A stretch of DNA of 64,000 bases from Litorivivens sp041624475 (GCF_041624475.1 NZ_JBFJUX010000008.1:1-64000); one strand, 5' to 3'; positions 24,931 through 33,627 are shown, counted from the stretch's first letter. Translations and numbers: made by a program. The notes: generated by a model from the sequence alone, not told the origin.

Positions 24931-26013
24931 ATGCGCTACGCCAATATTACCGGGTGGGGTAAATGCCTGCCGCCAGCCGTTTTAACCAACGAAGATCTGA
25001 CCAAGGTCATGGATACCTCTGATGAATGGATCAGCACTCGCACCGGTATCAAGGAACGGCGCATTACCCATGTAAAATATTCCGAGCTGGCCGCGTTGGC
25101 TGGCAAGCGGGCACTGGCTGCGGCCGGGCTGGATGCCGCCGATATCGACATGATTATTCTGGCTACAGCGGCGCCGGATAATATGATTCCCAACGGGGCG
25201 TCTGCGGTGCAGCATCAGTTGGGCGCAACCAACGCGGCGGTATTTGATCTGAATGCGGCCTGTACTGGTTTTGTCTATGGCCTGAGTTTGGCCACGGCCA
25301 TGGTGCGCTCCGGCAGTGTAGAGCGGGTCATGGTGATTGGTGTCGACGGCATTCCCTATTATCTGGATTGGACTATGCGCGACGTGTCGGTATTGTTCGG
25401 CGACGCGGCGGGTGCCGTAATCGTTGAACCCAGTGATAAAGAGAGTGGCCTACTGGCGGACAAGCTCGGTTGCGACGGTGATGCCCGGGACATTCTGATG
25501 GCCTGCGACTCCGGTGCCGTGCGCGAGCGCTTCGGACCGGTTGACGGACACTTTGCCATCAATTTCGAAGGCCAGGAAATTTTCAAGCGGGCGGTGCGCG
25601 GTATGGGCTTCGCCATGAATAACGTACTGGAAAAGCTTAACCTGAAACCGGAAGACGTCGATCTGGTGGTGCCTCACCAGGCCAACATCCGCATTATTGA
25701 AACCCTCGCCAAGCGCCTCAACGCGCCCATGGAAAAGGTGATGGTGAATATAGAAAAGTACGGCAATACCTCTGCCGCGACTGTGCCGGTTGCCCTGTGC
25801 GAGGCACTGGAGCAGGGGCGCATAAAACCGGGAGACAATGTGCTGGCCGCCGCCTTTGGCGCGGGTCTGACCTGGGGTGCGTTTCTGGTGCGCTGGGGTG
25901 ATCGGGTAGAGCCGCTTGGCACCTGTGACGACGAGCTGCCGCCGTGTGATAAAACCGCCCTGGAAATCCTGCAGCCCTGGATCGAGGGTGGCCGGCGCGC
26001 GAACGGTTTATGA
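24931..26013 (+). CDS. Beta-ketoacyl synthase III (FabH-like) family protein
   Basis: 360 residues from ATG 24931; MRYANITGWGKCLP matches the family start, so the more upstream ATG at 24868 is not preferred. The KAS III triad is intact: Cys in NAACTGF, His in VPHQANIRI, Asn in YGNTSAATV. It extends ~30 residues beyond the normal FabH end (which would be near WGAFLVRW), with an acidic, Cys-containing tail. Stand-alone KAS III homologues condense acyl-CoA with malonyl-ACP or act in secondary or lipid metabolism. Its stop overlaps the start of the hydrolase gene (ATGA), so the two products are likely used together. Confidence 0.85.
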   Translation: MRYANITGWGKCLPPAVLTNEDLTKVMDTSDEWISTRTGIKERRITHVKYSELAALAGKRALAAAGLDAADIDMIILATAAPDNMIPNGASAVQHQLGATNAAVFDLNAACTGFVYGLSLATAMVRSGSVERVMVIGVDGIPYYLDWTMRDVSVLFGDAAGAVIVEPSDKESGLLADKLGCDGDARDILMACDSGAVRERFGPVDGHFAINFEGQEIFKRAVRGMGFAMNNVLEKLNLKPEDVDLVVPHQANIRIIETLAKRLNAPMEKVMVNIEKYGNTSAATVPVALCEALEQGRIKPGDNVLAAAFGAGLTWGAFLVRWGDRVEPLGTCDDELPPCDKTALEILQPWIEGGRRANGL

Positions 26014-26930
26014 TTCTGCGCACTCCCGAGCAGCGCTTTGCGGCGCTGCCTGACTTCCCCTATAGCCCGCACTACCTGTCCCTGTCGCACCCGACCGGGG
26101 ACTTGCGCATGGCTTATATCGACGAGGGTCCGAGCGATGCGCCGGTCGTCTTGATGCTGCACGGTGAGCCGAGCTGGAGTTTTGCCTATCGCCATGTGAT
26201 CGAGGCGGTGGTGGCGTCCGGGTATCGCGCTGTTGCGCCGGACCACATCGGCTTTGGTCGCTCGGACAAGCTGGCCCAGCGCAGCGACTACTCCTATGCA
26301 GCTTTTGTGCAATGGCTGACTCAGTTTGTTACAGAGCTGGATTTAAAGGACATCCTGCTGGTCTGTCAGGACTGGGGCGGGCCCATTGGTTTGAGTACGC
26401 TGGCCGCCTGTCAGGAGCGCTTCAGTGCGGTGGTGGTGGCCAATACCCTGTTGCCCAATTGCGAAGCACCGCCGGCCGGCGTGGCCGACTGGCCCGGTGA
26501 CACCATCACCGCCTGGGTCGATATGACGGCCAACGCCGATGATTTACCCGTTGCGGAGATCGTCGCCGGCGTCTGTGTGAACCCCCTGAGCGCCGAGATC
26601 AAGGCCGCCTACGACGCCCCCTTTCCCGACGCCAGTTACAAAACAGGGGTACTTGAGTTTCCCAGCCTTATCCCCATCCGCGAGGACATGCCCGGCTGCG
26701 CAGAGAATCGCAGGGTGTGGCAGGTGCTGGAAACCTGGCACAAGCCTTTTGTCACGGCTTTCAGCGACAGCGATCCCAGTACCGCGAACTGGGCAGAGGT
26801 CTTTCGCAAGCGTATTCCCGGCGCGAACAACAGTCTGCACACCACCATAAAAGGTGCCGGCCATTTTGTTCAGGAAGAGCAGGGTGCTGCGTTGGCGAAG
26901 GTCGTGCTAAGTGTGCGGGAGCTTGCCTGA
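26010..26930 (+). CDS. Alpha/beta hydrolase, haloalkane dehalogenase-like
   Basis: 306 residues. Resembles subfamily I dehalogenases: oxyanion HGEPSWSF, nucleophile Asp121 with halide-type Trp122 in CQDWGG, an acid in FSDSDPS, and base His285 in GAGHFVQEE. Nucleophile Asp instead of Ser argues for a dehalogenase or a close relative (for instance an OleB-like beta-lactone decarboxylase) rather than an esterase. Translationally coupled to the KAS III-like gene by an ATGA overlap. A 33-bp inverted repeat lies directly downstream. Substrate unknown. Confidence 0.85.
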   Translation: MILRTPEQRFAALPDFPYSPHYLSLSHPTGDLRMAYIDEGPSDAPVVLMLHGEPSWSFAYRHVIEAVVASGYRAVAPDHIGFGRSDKLAQRSDYSYAAFVQWLTQFVTELDLKDILLVCQDWGGPIGLSTLAACQERFSAVVVANTLLPNCEAPPAGVADWPGDTITAWVDMTANADDLPVAEIVAGVCVNPLSAEIKAAYDAPFPDASYKTGVLEFPSLIPIREDMPGCAENRRVWQVLETWHKPFVTAFSDSDPSTANWAEVFRKRIPGANNSLHTTIKGAGHFVQEEQGAALAKVVLSVRELA

Positions 26931-26938
26931 CCGGCTTA

Positions 26939-27029
26939 CCCTCACCCCGACCCTCTCCCAGAGGGAGAGGGAACTTCCTGATCAAGTTTGGGCGCCCCCT
27001 CTCCCTCTGGGAGAGGGTCGGGGTGAGGG
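26939..27029. repeat. Perfect 33-bp inverted repeat, CCCTCTCCC-type intergenic palindrome
   Basis: Arms 26939-26971 and 26997-27029 are exact reverse complements over all 33 bp, with a 25-nt spacer. Each arm contains CCCTCACCCC and CCCTCTCCC cores plus an internal short hairpin. The same cores occur at 40851, 41230 and 48552. It lies between two same-strand genes, where it would form a very stable RNA hairpin. Confidence 0.95.
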
Positions 27030-27063
27030 GAAAACGACTAACCATTAAAACCAGAGAACCACC

Positions 27064-27870
27064 ATGACCGCCGTATTATTCGAACAACAAAACCACATCG
27101 CCTGGATCACCCTCAATCGCCCCGAGGCCAAAAACACCCTCAACGCCGAGGTCTTTGTGCTGCTCAATGAAGCCTGGGAAGAAGTGCGCAGCAATGACGA
27201 CATCCGGGTTGTGGTGCTGACTGCGGCGGGTGAAGAAGACTTCTGCTGCGGTGGCGATCTGGGTAGTGTCATTCCGCTCTGGACCGGGGCCCGCCAGCCG
27301 CAGAACGAGATCGAGGAAAAGCTGCTGGCCGATCCGATGATTGTAGATCGGGTCATGCTCAAAGATCGACCCCTGCACAAACCGGTTATTGCTGCCATCA
27401 ATGGCCGTGCTTTGGGTGGCGGCTGTGAGATTCTTCAGGCAACGGATATTCGCATCGCTGCAGACTCGGCTATCTTTGGTTTGCCGGAGCCCAAGTCCGG
27501 CATTGTGCCGGGGGCCGGTAGTCTGGTGCGCTTGGCGCGGCAACTGCCCTATGCCCACGCCATGAAGCTACTGCTGACGGCGGAGCCGGTCGATGCGCTC
27601 ACCGCCCAGCAGATGGGGTTGGTTTCGGAAGTGGTGCCGGCTGCTTCCTTGCGCGAGCGGGCTGCGGAGCTGGCACAAATTGTGGCGAGCAATGCACCGC
27701 TGGCAATGCAGGCGATCAAACGCACGGTGCTCGAATCACATACCCTGCCCTGGGAGGATGCCTTCCGCCTGGAAATGGAGCAGACCGGCGCGGTGATGAT
27801 GACACAGGATGCTCGCGAAGGACCCCGCGCTTTCAAGGAAAAACGCAAGCCCAATTTCCAGGGCAAATAG
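27064..27870 (+). CDS. Enoyl-CoA hydratase/isomerase (crotonase family)
   Basis: 268 residues. Crotonase fold: CoA/oxyanion elements in DFCCGGDLGSV and NGRALGGGCEI, and the active-site region FGLPEPKSGIVPGAG with a Glu at the usual position. KRTVLESH and a basic end (FKEKRKPNFQGK) are family-typical. An insertion around residues 70-100 (VIPLWTGARQPQNEIEEKL) is longer than in short-chain hydratases. Follows the KAS III-like/hydrolase pair after the palindrome; ends at a terminator. Confidence 0.9.
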   Translation: MTAVLFEQQNHIAWITLNRPEAKNTLNAEVFVLLNEAWEEVRSNDDIRVVVLTAAGEEDFCCGGDLGSVIPLWTGARQPQNEIEEKLLADPMIVDRVMLKDRPLHKPVIAAINGRALGGGCEILQATDIRIAADSAIFGLPEPKSGIVPGAGSLVRLARQLPYAHAMKLLLTAEPVDALTAQQMGLVSEVVPAASLRERAAELAQIVASNAPLAMQAIKRTVLESHTLPWEDAFRLEMEQTGAVMMTQDAREGPRAFKEKRKPNFQGK

Positions 27871-27899
27871 CTCATATAACTATCGCTCGTAATCTTTAC

Positions 27900-27936
27900 G
27901 CCAATATGACACGGCAAGTTATATTGGCCTGTTTTT
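27900..27936 (+). terminator. Terminator after enoyl-CoA hydratase gene
   Basis: Eight-bp stem GCCAATAT / ATATTGGC with a 13-nt loop, then CT and a T5 run, 29 bp after the stop codon. Confidence 0.75.
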
Positions 27937-28079
27937 ACCGGTATTTTTGGCGCAGTTATTTCTGTTGAATTCCGGCCATTGGTTTATCTTATTCAGCTCC
28001 CCGCACTTAGTTAAACGTCTGGGCGCTGCTGAGAATTGATCACGCTGACGCAGTGGTGCCGCCATTTCGAGAGGCAGAC

Positions 28080-29537
28080 ATGGAACAGCTCACCGGTATC
28101 GAAAGCAGCTATTTGGCGATGGAGCAAAACGGCATGCCGCTTGTGGTCACAGCCGTCAATCTCTACGAAGGCAGCAACAAAACAGACTTTTCAGCTATTC
28201 GACAGGGGTTTCTGAACGCCGTCACCCGATTCCCGCTATTCCGGCGGCGGCTGCTCAATGTGCCCGCTGCCCTTGATCACCCTTACTGGATCGAAGACCC
28301 GGACTTTGATGTGGACTGCCACCTGCGGCAGCTTGCCCTGCCACAGCCCGGCAACTGGCATCAATTCTACCTGCAGTTGGCCCGGCTTCAGGCTCTGCCC
28401 ATGCATCGCGATCGCCCCCTTTGGCAGGCTTTTGTCATTAACGGTCTGGACGGACTGTCGGGTTTGCCCAAGGGCAGCTTTGCCCTGGTAGTGCGGGCGC
28501 ATCGGGCCATAGCCGACAACGGGCAGCTCAATGAGCTGCTGATGCGTTTGCATTCACAGGATCCGGCCCCGATTGTGGAGGGTGGTGATCCTGGCTTTTG
28601 CACCCGCGAAATCCGGCCCCGTTCAGGTCAGTTGCTGAGCAACGCAATTCGCAATCAGGGAGGGCGTTGGTGGCGCAGTCGGCAATTGTTGAGGCAGGGG
28701 CTGGATCGTTACCGCAGCCTGCGCCTGGCGGATATGCCGGAGGCACCGAAAACCATCGCCACCCGTTTTAACCGGCACCCGTCCACGTATCGGGTGGTGA
28801 ATGTTATGCCGCTGTCGCGCAATACCTGCCAGAAAATGCGGGAGCGAGTGCCGGGCAGCAGCCTGTGTGACGTCATGTTGACCCTGATTGGCGGTGGCCT
28901 GCGCAACTATCTGTTACACAAAGGAGAATTGCCTGAAGAAAGTCTGGTGGCGAGCACTCCCCAGCGTTTGGCAGGGGTGCTGCAGCGGCAGCAGAAAAGC
29001 GCGGGTATTGCCGGCAATCTTCGGCTGGGGCTTTACACTGATTGCGCCTCGCCACTGGAGCGCCTGCGCAATGTCAGCGAAGCTCAGCGCGCAGCCCGAG
29101 CCCACGACCCCTTGGCAGAGCACACGCTGGTTAACGAGGCGGCTGCACTGGTCTCGCCGCTGCTGATGAATCTGGGCGTAAGGGGCTATATGCGTCTCGG
29201 GCGCTATACCCCCTATCGCTATCACACCTTTGTCGATGGCGTGCGGGGCAGTGATGAGCCGCTGTACTTTGGTCACTCGCAGATGCTGCGAAGCTTTGCG
29301 CTGGCGCCCCTGCTGCCCGGTGCCGCCCTGACTCATACGGTTTCCCGTTGGGGAGAGGAATTGACGCTGGCGATAAACGCCTGCCGGGAAGCTCTGCCCG
29401 ACCCCGACGTTTACCTCAAGGCCCTGCAGGATGCCTGGCAGGAAATGGAATCCTACCTGCTGCCTCAGCAGGAGGCAGAGGTGGAAGTGGAGCTGGACGC
29501 GGCCCGGCGGGATTTCCCCCGCGTCGCGCGGGCCTGA
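28080..29537 (+). CDS. WS/DGAT-family acyltransferase homologue with degenerate active site
   Basis: 485 residues from ATG 28080, which follows a GAGAGGCAGAC leader. The start (MEQLTGIESSYLAME...), the RFPLFRRRL region and the DRPLW motif near 111-115 are those of wax ester synthase/diacylglycerol acyltransferases. The catalytic HHxxxDG motif reads H141-R142-AIA-D146-N147: the essential second His is Arg and the Gly is Asn. The usual NVPGP motif before PLYFxG is also altered, to DGVRG. It may be inactive as an acyltransferase, or a repurposed paralogue. Convergent with the cfa gene, 10 bp between stops. Confidence 0.85.
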   Translation: MEQLTGIESSYLAMEQNGMPLVVTAVNLYEGSNKTDFSAIRQGFLNAVTRFPLFRRRLLNVPAALDHPYWIEDPDFDVDCHLRQLALPQPGNWHQFYLQLARLQALPMHRDRPLWQAFVINGLDGLSGLPKGSFALVVRAHRAIADNGQLNELLMRLHSQDPAPIVEGGDPGFCTREIRPRSGQLLSNAIRNQGGRWWRSRQLLRQGLDRYRSLRLADMPEAPKTIATRFNRHPSTYRVVNVMPLSRNTCQKMRERVPGSSLCDVMLTLIGGGLRNYLLHKGELPEESLVASTPQRLAGVLQRQQKSAGIAGNLRLGLYTDCASPLERLRNVSEAQRAARAHDPLAEHTLVNEAAALVSPLLMNLGVRGYMRLGRYTPYRYHTFVDGVRGSDEPLYFGHSQMLRSFALAPLLPGAALTHTVSRWGEELTLAINACREALPDPDVYLKALQDAWQEMESYLLPQQEAEVEVELDAARRDFPRVARA

Positions 29538-29547
29538 GCGCTTCAGC

Positions 29548-30825
29548 TCAGGCAGGGCGTCTGAGGAAAACCTGATAGACGTTGATGCTGCCGCCCAGAA
29601 AGCCGCCTTCGCAGTATTCCAAATAGTAGCGCCACAGGCGCCGAAAGCGTTCGTCAAAGCCCTGTCTGGATATTTCGGGCCAACTGGCGTGAAAGCGTTG
29701 ATTCCACTCGGCCAGGGTGCGCGCATAACTGCTGCCAAAGGCCTGAGCGCCCTGCCATTCCAGCCCGGCACGGGTGCTGTGAATCTCGACGCGCTCAATG
29801 CTGGGGAGCATGCCGCCCGGGAAAATATAGGTTTGTATGAAATCTGGGCTGTCGCAGTAGCCTTCGAAGCGGTGCTCGTCGATGGTAATCACCTGAATGG
29901 CCGCGCTGCCACCAGGCTTGAGGCGCTGGTAGAGCGTTTGAAAATAGGTATCCCAGTATTCCCGCCCGACTGCTTCGAGCATCTCGATGGAAACAATGTG
30001 GTCGTACTGGCCGGTGGTATCCCGGTAGTCTTCAAGACGCAGCTCGGTGTTTTCCGAGAGCCCGCTTCGGGCAAGGCGTTCGCGAGCGTAAGCGAGCTGT
30101 TCGCGAGACAGGGTGATGCCGTCCAGCGAAACCCTGCGCTGACTGCACAGGTGTTCCGCAAAACCGCCCCAGCCACAGCCTACTTCAAGTACGCTGGCGC
30201 CATCCTTTATCGCCAGTGCGTCGACGATATTCTGGTATTTGGCAGCCTGGGCTGAAGCGAGCGACTGCACAGGAGAAGAATAAAGCGCCGATGAATAGGT
30301 CATCGACTCATCAAGCCAGGTTCCGTAGAAGTTGTTACCCAGGTCATAGTGGAAACTGATGTTCTTGCGACTGCCGCGTTTGCTGTTGGCGCGGCGGCGA
30401 TGGCGAAAAAGGCTTAGAAAGCGACTGATCCGGGAGCCTTCGAGCAGCTCGCTGAGAGCCTCTTCATTGGCCAGTGCCCAGCTGATGACCGCAGCCACGT
30501 TGGGCGAATCCCAGTCGCCTTCGACAAAACCTTCCGACCAGCCGAGGGTGCCGCCGGACAGCAGTCGCCGCAGTGCGCGCCAGCGATTGACCTTGACGCT
30601 GGCCTCCAGCTTCCCGTTGTCACTGCCGAAGTGCAGACTGTCGCCATTGGGTAACTGCAGATGTAGCAAGCCCTCACTTACCTGGCTCAGCGGAGCGAGC
30701 AGTCGCGACAGCCAGCGCGGGGCGGTGTCTGGCGCGGGGCTGAACGCTTTGGACCGCGTGCTATTGAGGTTCACAGATTCCGACGGTAGGGGTTCTGATG
30801 TCAGCGAATTTGTAGGCATGGACAA
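29548..30825 (-). CDS. cfa: Cyclopropane-fatty-acyl-phospholipid synthase family methyltransferase
   Basis: 425 residues. SAM-dependent methyltransferase that modifies unsaturated chains of membrane phospholipids. SAM-binding VLEVGCGWGGFAEHL (~residue 205), the preceding ISFHYDLGNNFYGTWLD signature, and SIEMLEAVGREYWDTYF are diagnostic of the Cfa family. Last gene of a three-gene minus-strand operon with the DUF1365 and flavin oxidoreductase genes, where such Cfa homologues may make modified (for example methylated or furan) fatty acids rather than plain cyclopropanes. Confidence 0.92.
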   Translation of the reverse strand: MSMPTNSLTSEPLPSESVNLNSTRSKAFSPAPDTAPRWLSRLLAPLSQVSEGLLHLQLPNGDSLHFGSDNGKLEASVKVNRWRALRRLLSGGTLGWSEGFVEGDWDSPNVAAVISWALANEEALSELLEGSRISRFLSLFRHRRRANSKRGSRKNISFHYDLGNNFYGTWLDESMTYSSALYSSPVQSLASAQAAKYQNIVDALAIKDGASVLEVGCGWGGFAEHLCSQRRVSLDGITLSREQLAYARERLARSGLSENTELRLEDYRDTTGQYDHIVSIEMLEAVGREYWDTYFQTLYQRLKPGGSAAIQVITIDEHRFEGYCDSPDFIQTYIFPGGMLPSIERVEIHSTRAGLEWQGAQAFGSSYARTLAEWNQRFHASWPEISRQGFDERFRRLWRYYLEYCEGGFLGGSINVYQVFLRRPA

Positions 30826-30833
30826 CTTCCGAA

Positions 30834-31622
30834 TTATTGTGGAGATTTTACGCTCAGGCCGTGGCTTTCAGCCGCCTGATGGCGATAGATTTTCAGGCCC
30901 TTGAGCCAGAGCTTGAGGGCCTCCCAGTGAATGCCGGCAACCACTTTGAGGGTCATTAGCGGCAGCTGGCAGAAACAGTTAAGCAAATGTCGATCGGTAA
31001 AGGCCTGCTGTTCGGCCCGAAACAGCGCCGTGAACAGGGTGGTATTGTCTTGCTGCTGGCGAATGCCCAGTTGCAGGGTTTTCCCCGGCGGGCAAACGCG
31101 AAAGTGGTATTGCTGGGTCATCGGCATAAAGGGCGAAACGTGCAGCGCCTTGGCCACCTGCTGCCGGATCAGTCCATCGTTGCCGACATCGGCGGGCAGC
31201 AGATAACTGTGGCGTTCGCCGAAGGTGTTGCGCACCTCGTAAACTGTGGCGAAGAGTCGATTTTGCGTGTCGTAGCAGAAGTAGGCGGCAATCGGGTTAA
31301 AGGCATAGCCGAGCATACGCGGGTAGCACAGCAGGCTGGCGCGCCCGAGCTTTGAGGGATAGCCCTGCTGTTCGAGCAGGGTGCTCAGGTAATCGCGCAG
31401 GGAGTCGTGATGGCCGTCGCCGAAATCGCGGCTGTAAAAACTGAACAGATTGAAACGGTTCAGTGAAAACCATCGGCACTGGCGGTCAAGCTGCTCCAGT
31501 TCATCCAGATCAAACAGGAAGGCCGAAACCTTGTAGGCAAAACGGTGTCGCCGCGGCGCCAGGCGGTGATGCATTACCTGGCCGCGGTAAAGCCCGGATT
31601 GCAAATGGGGCTGAAACGTCAT
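30834..31622 (-). CDS. DUF1365 family protein
   Basis: 262 residues from ATG 31622 (MTFQPHLQSGLYRG). Conserved family blocks seen: GxVxHxRxxPxxHxFxY near the start (YRGQVMHHRLAPRRHRF), FDLDEL, and GYAFNPIAAYFCYD with the YEVRNTFGERHSYLL region. Function unknown. The family is nearly always encoded between a flavin amine oxidase-like protein and a Cfa-type methyltransferase, exactly as here. Overlaps the upstream stop by ATGA and precedes cfa by 8 bp, so all three are one transcript. Confidence 0.88.
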   Translation of the reverse strand: MTFQPHLQSGLYRGQVMHHRLAPRRHRFAYKVSAFLFDLDELEQLDRQCRWFSLNRFNLFSFYSRDFGDGHHDSLRDYLSTLLEQQGYPSKLGRASLLCYPRMLGYAFNPIAAYFCYDTQNRLFATVYEVRNTFGERHSYLLPADVGNDGLIRQQVAKALHVSPFMPMTQQYHFRVCPPGKTLQLGIRQQQDNTTLFTALFRAEQQAFTDRHLLNCFCQLPLMTLKVVAGIHWEALKLWLKGLKIYRHQAAESHGLSVKSPQ

Positions 31623-32956
31623 CAGGCGGCCTCGGCTGCCGGTTGCGGTGATACATGGATGCGCGAGTTGGGTTGCTCCAGTATCCAGGGGCGGGTCACG
31701 CCACCGAGGGCTTCGGCGACGGCCAGCCCGGATTGCACACCGTCTTCGTGAAAACCGTGGCCGAAATAGCTGCCGCAAAACCAGGTACGATTGCCCCCCT
31801 GCAGTTGCCACAGCTGGCGCTGGGCCTCGAGTGCAGCGATGTTGAACTGGGGGTGTTGATAGTCAAAGCGTTGGTAGCGCAGTTTTTCATCCGGCTCGCG
31901 CCAGGGATTGAGTGTCACCAGGATCGGAGTCTCACCGGGCAGGTTCTGCAGGCGATTCATCCAGTAGCTGACCGCAACCTTGCCCTGGGCTTGCTGCCGA
32001 TTGGCCAGATAGCACCAGCTGGCCCAGGCCGCCTTGCGCTTTGGCATCAGGGCCGGGTCGCTGTGCAGCCAGGCCACATTGTGTTCGTAGCGGAACTGCG
32101 AGAGTAAACGGGTTTCCGCGGCACTGGCGTCGCCCAGCATGGCCAGAGACTGATCAGCGTGGCCGGCCAGAACCACGTGGTCAAAACGCCGGGTCTGGCC
32201 GTGCTCGTCAGTTAATTCCACGAAGTCAGTGTGCCGCTCGACCCTGGCAATGCCGGTACCGAGCAGGATATCGCCGTTGATCTGCGCGCTCATTTTGCGC
32301 ACGTACTCCCGGGACCCACCCACAACCGTTTGCCACTGAGGCCTGTTGGCGAGTTTCAGCAGACCGTGGTTCTGGCAAAACTGGAGGAAGGCGCGGGCCG
32401 GATAATTGACCATCTGCTCGGCGGGGGTGGACCAGATGGCAGCACCCATCGGGATCAGGTGGTCATCGCGAAATCCGGCGCCGTACTTGCCTTGTTCGAG
32501 CAACTCGCCTAGCGTGACGGAATCATCCAGAGAGGTCAGCCAGCCATCACTCTCTCGATAGAAGCGCACCAGATCTGCCAGCATGCGCCAGAAGCGCGGT
32601 CGCAACAGGTTGCGCTTTTGGGCCAGCAGGGGGCCGAGAGAATCGGCGCCGGCGTATTCCAGCTGGCCTTCATTGACAGACACACCGAAAGACATGTCCG
32701 TCGACTGGTACTCGACGCCAAGGGTTTCGAACAGGTTAACCAGGTTGGGGTAGCAGGGCTTGTTAAAAACGATAAAGCCGGTGTCTACGGCCAGTCGGCC
32801 GCTGCCGGTAATAATATCAACGGTGTTGCTGTGACCACCGAGGCGCTGATCGCGTTCGAACAGCGTGACCCGGTGTTGTTTGCTGAGTAGCCAGGCGGCA
32901 CTGAGGCCGGCGATGCCGGAGCCGACAACGGCGACATTAAGTGGTTGATCTGACAT
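31622..32956 (-). CDS. FAD/NAD(P)-dependent oxidoreductase, flavin amine oxidase-like
   Basis: 444 residues. N-terminal FAD-binding motif VVGSGIAGLSAAWLL with the ERDQRLGGHSNTVD continuation is typical of flavin amine oxidase/desaturase-like proteins. NKPCYPNLVNLFETLGV, QMVNYPARAFLQFCQNHGLL and the C-terminal FCGSYFGHGFHEDGVQSGLAVAE are family signatures. First gene of the operon with DUF1365 and cfa. Probably oxidises or desaturates the fatty acyl chain handled by the Cfa-like enzyme; this is inferred from conserved clustering. The opposite strand starts a chalcone-isomerase-like gene 113 bp away. Confidence 0.9.
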   Translation of the reverse strand: MSDQPLNVAVVGSGIAGLSAAWLLSKQHRVTLFERDQRLGGHSNTVDIITGSGRLAVDTGFIVFNKPCYPNLVNLFETLGVEYQSTDMSFGVSVNEGQLEYAGADSLGPLLAQKRNLLRPRFWRMLADLVRFYRESDGWLTSLDDSVTLGELLEQGKYGAGFRDDHLIPMGAAIWSTPAEQMVNYPARAFLQFCQNHGLLKLANRPQWQTVVGGSREYVRKMSAQINGDILLGTGIARVERHTDFVELTDEHGQTRRFDHVVLAGHADQSLAMLGDASAAETRLLSQFRYEHNVAWLHSDPALMPKRKAAWASWCYLANRQQAQGKVAVSYWMNRLQNLPGETPILVTLNPWREPDEKLRYQRFDYQHPQFNIAALEAQRQLWQLQGGNRTWFCGSYFGHGFHEDGVQSGLAVAEALGGVTRPWILEQPNSRIHVSPQPAAEAA

Positions 32957-33069
32957 ACAAGACTCCTGCTTTGTCTGATGTACGCGAGTCTGTCGTCAGT
33001 AGATCAACCCGGATCGAAAAACCGCCGGTTTGCGTACACAAGAGCCACCGAGACTTTAGAGGAAATACG

Positions 33070-33627
33070 ATGAAATACTGGCTACTGCTGGTTTCACTGA
33101 GTTTGCCGTTTCACGCTGCTGCGCAGAGCTTCCCTGATCAGATCGTTGTTGGTAAGCACTCACTGGAAAGGGTCGGGCAGGCGCGTTATTCCATTCTCTG
33201 GAAGCGTATTACCGATGTGGCGCTCTATGTTGACCGTCAGCAAGCCTTGCCGGACGGTCGCGATATCCTCGACCCGGATTACCGAAAATACCTGACGATC
33301 GAATACGGTCTCTCGGTCAGCGCTGAACGCTTCCGCAAAATGACTCGCGAGCAACTGGCAGAGCATTGGTCTGAGGATGTGCTTGCGGCCAATCGCGAAG
33401 CCATAGATACCTTCTGCAACTGGCTGGGTGCGGTTGAAGCCGGAGACCGCTATGCAGTTTACTGGTTGCCCGACAGCGGTCTGACGCTGGAGCTCAATGG
33501 CGTGGCGCAGGGCACGCTGACAGACCCGGCCGGGGCGGCCGTGATATTGAGTATCTGGCTGGGCAAGGCGGCGATCAGCGAGAGTCAGCGCGATGAGTTG
33601 CTGGCTCAGTGGCAGCAGGGTCGCTAG
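33070..33627 (+). CDS. Chalcone-isomerase-like exported protein
   Basis: 185 residues from ATG 33070, which has AGAGGAAA just upstream. Signal peptide MKYWLLLVSLSLPFHAAA cleaved after residue ~19, so periplasmic. The body shows the bacterial chalcone isomerase-like pattern (V..LYVD, LTIEYGLSVSAERF, WL.DSGL.L.LNG, WLG near the end). These proteins are repeatedly found with the amine oxidase/DUF1365/Cfa genes and, like plant relatives, may bind fatty acids. It diverges from that operon, across 113 bp that carry an inverted pair GGTTGATCT / AGATCAACC (32942-32950, 33001-33009). Confidence 0.78.
   Translation: MKYWLLLVSLSLPFHAAAQSFPDQIVVGKHSLERVGQARYSILWKRITDVALYVDRQQALPDGRDILDPDYRKYLTIEYGLSVSAERFRKMTREQLAEHWSEDVLAANREAIDTFCNWLGAVEAGDRYAVYWLPDSGLTLELNGVAQGTLTDPAGAAVILSIWLGKAAISESQRDELLAQWQQGR

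Noticed and set aside
24931..26930. OleABCD-type olefin biosynthesis
   Set aside because: The condensing enzyme has FabH-type motifs and no OleC (ligase) or OleD (reductase) lies beside it; retained only as an alternative for the hydrolase.
32942..33009. GGTTGATCT / AGATCAACC pair between divergent genes as an operator
   Set aside because: Half-sites are 50 bp apart and one lies in coding sequence; too weak to call alone.
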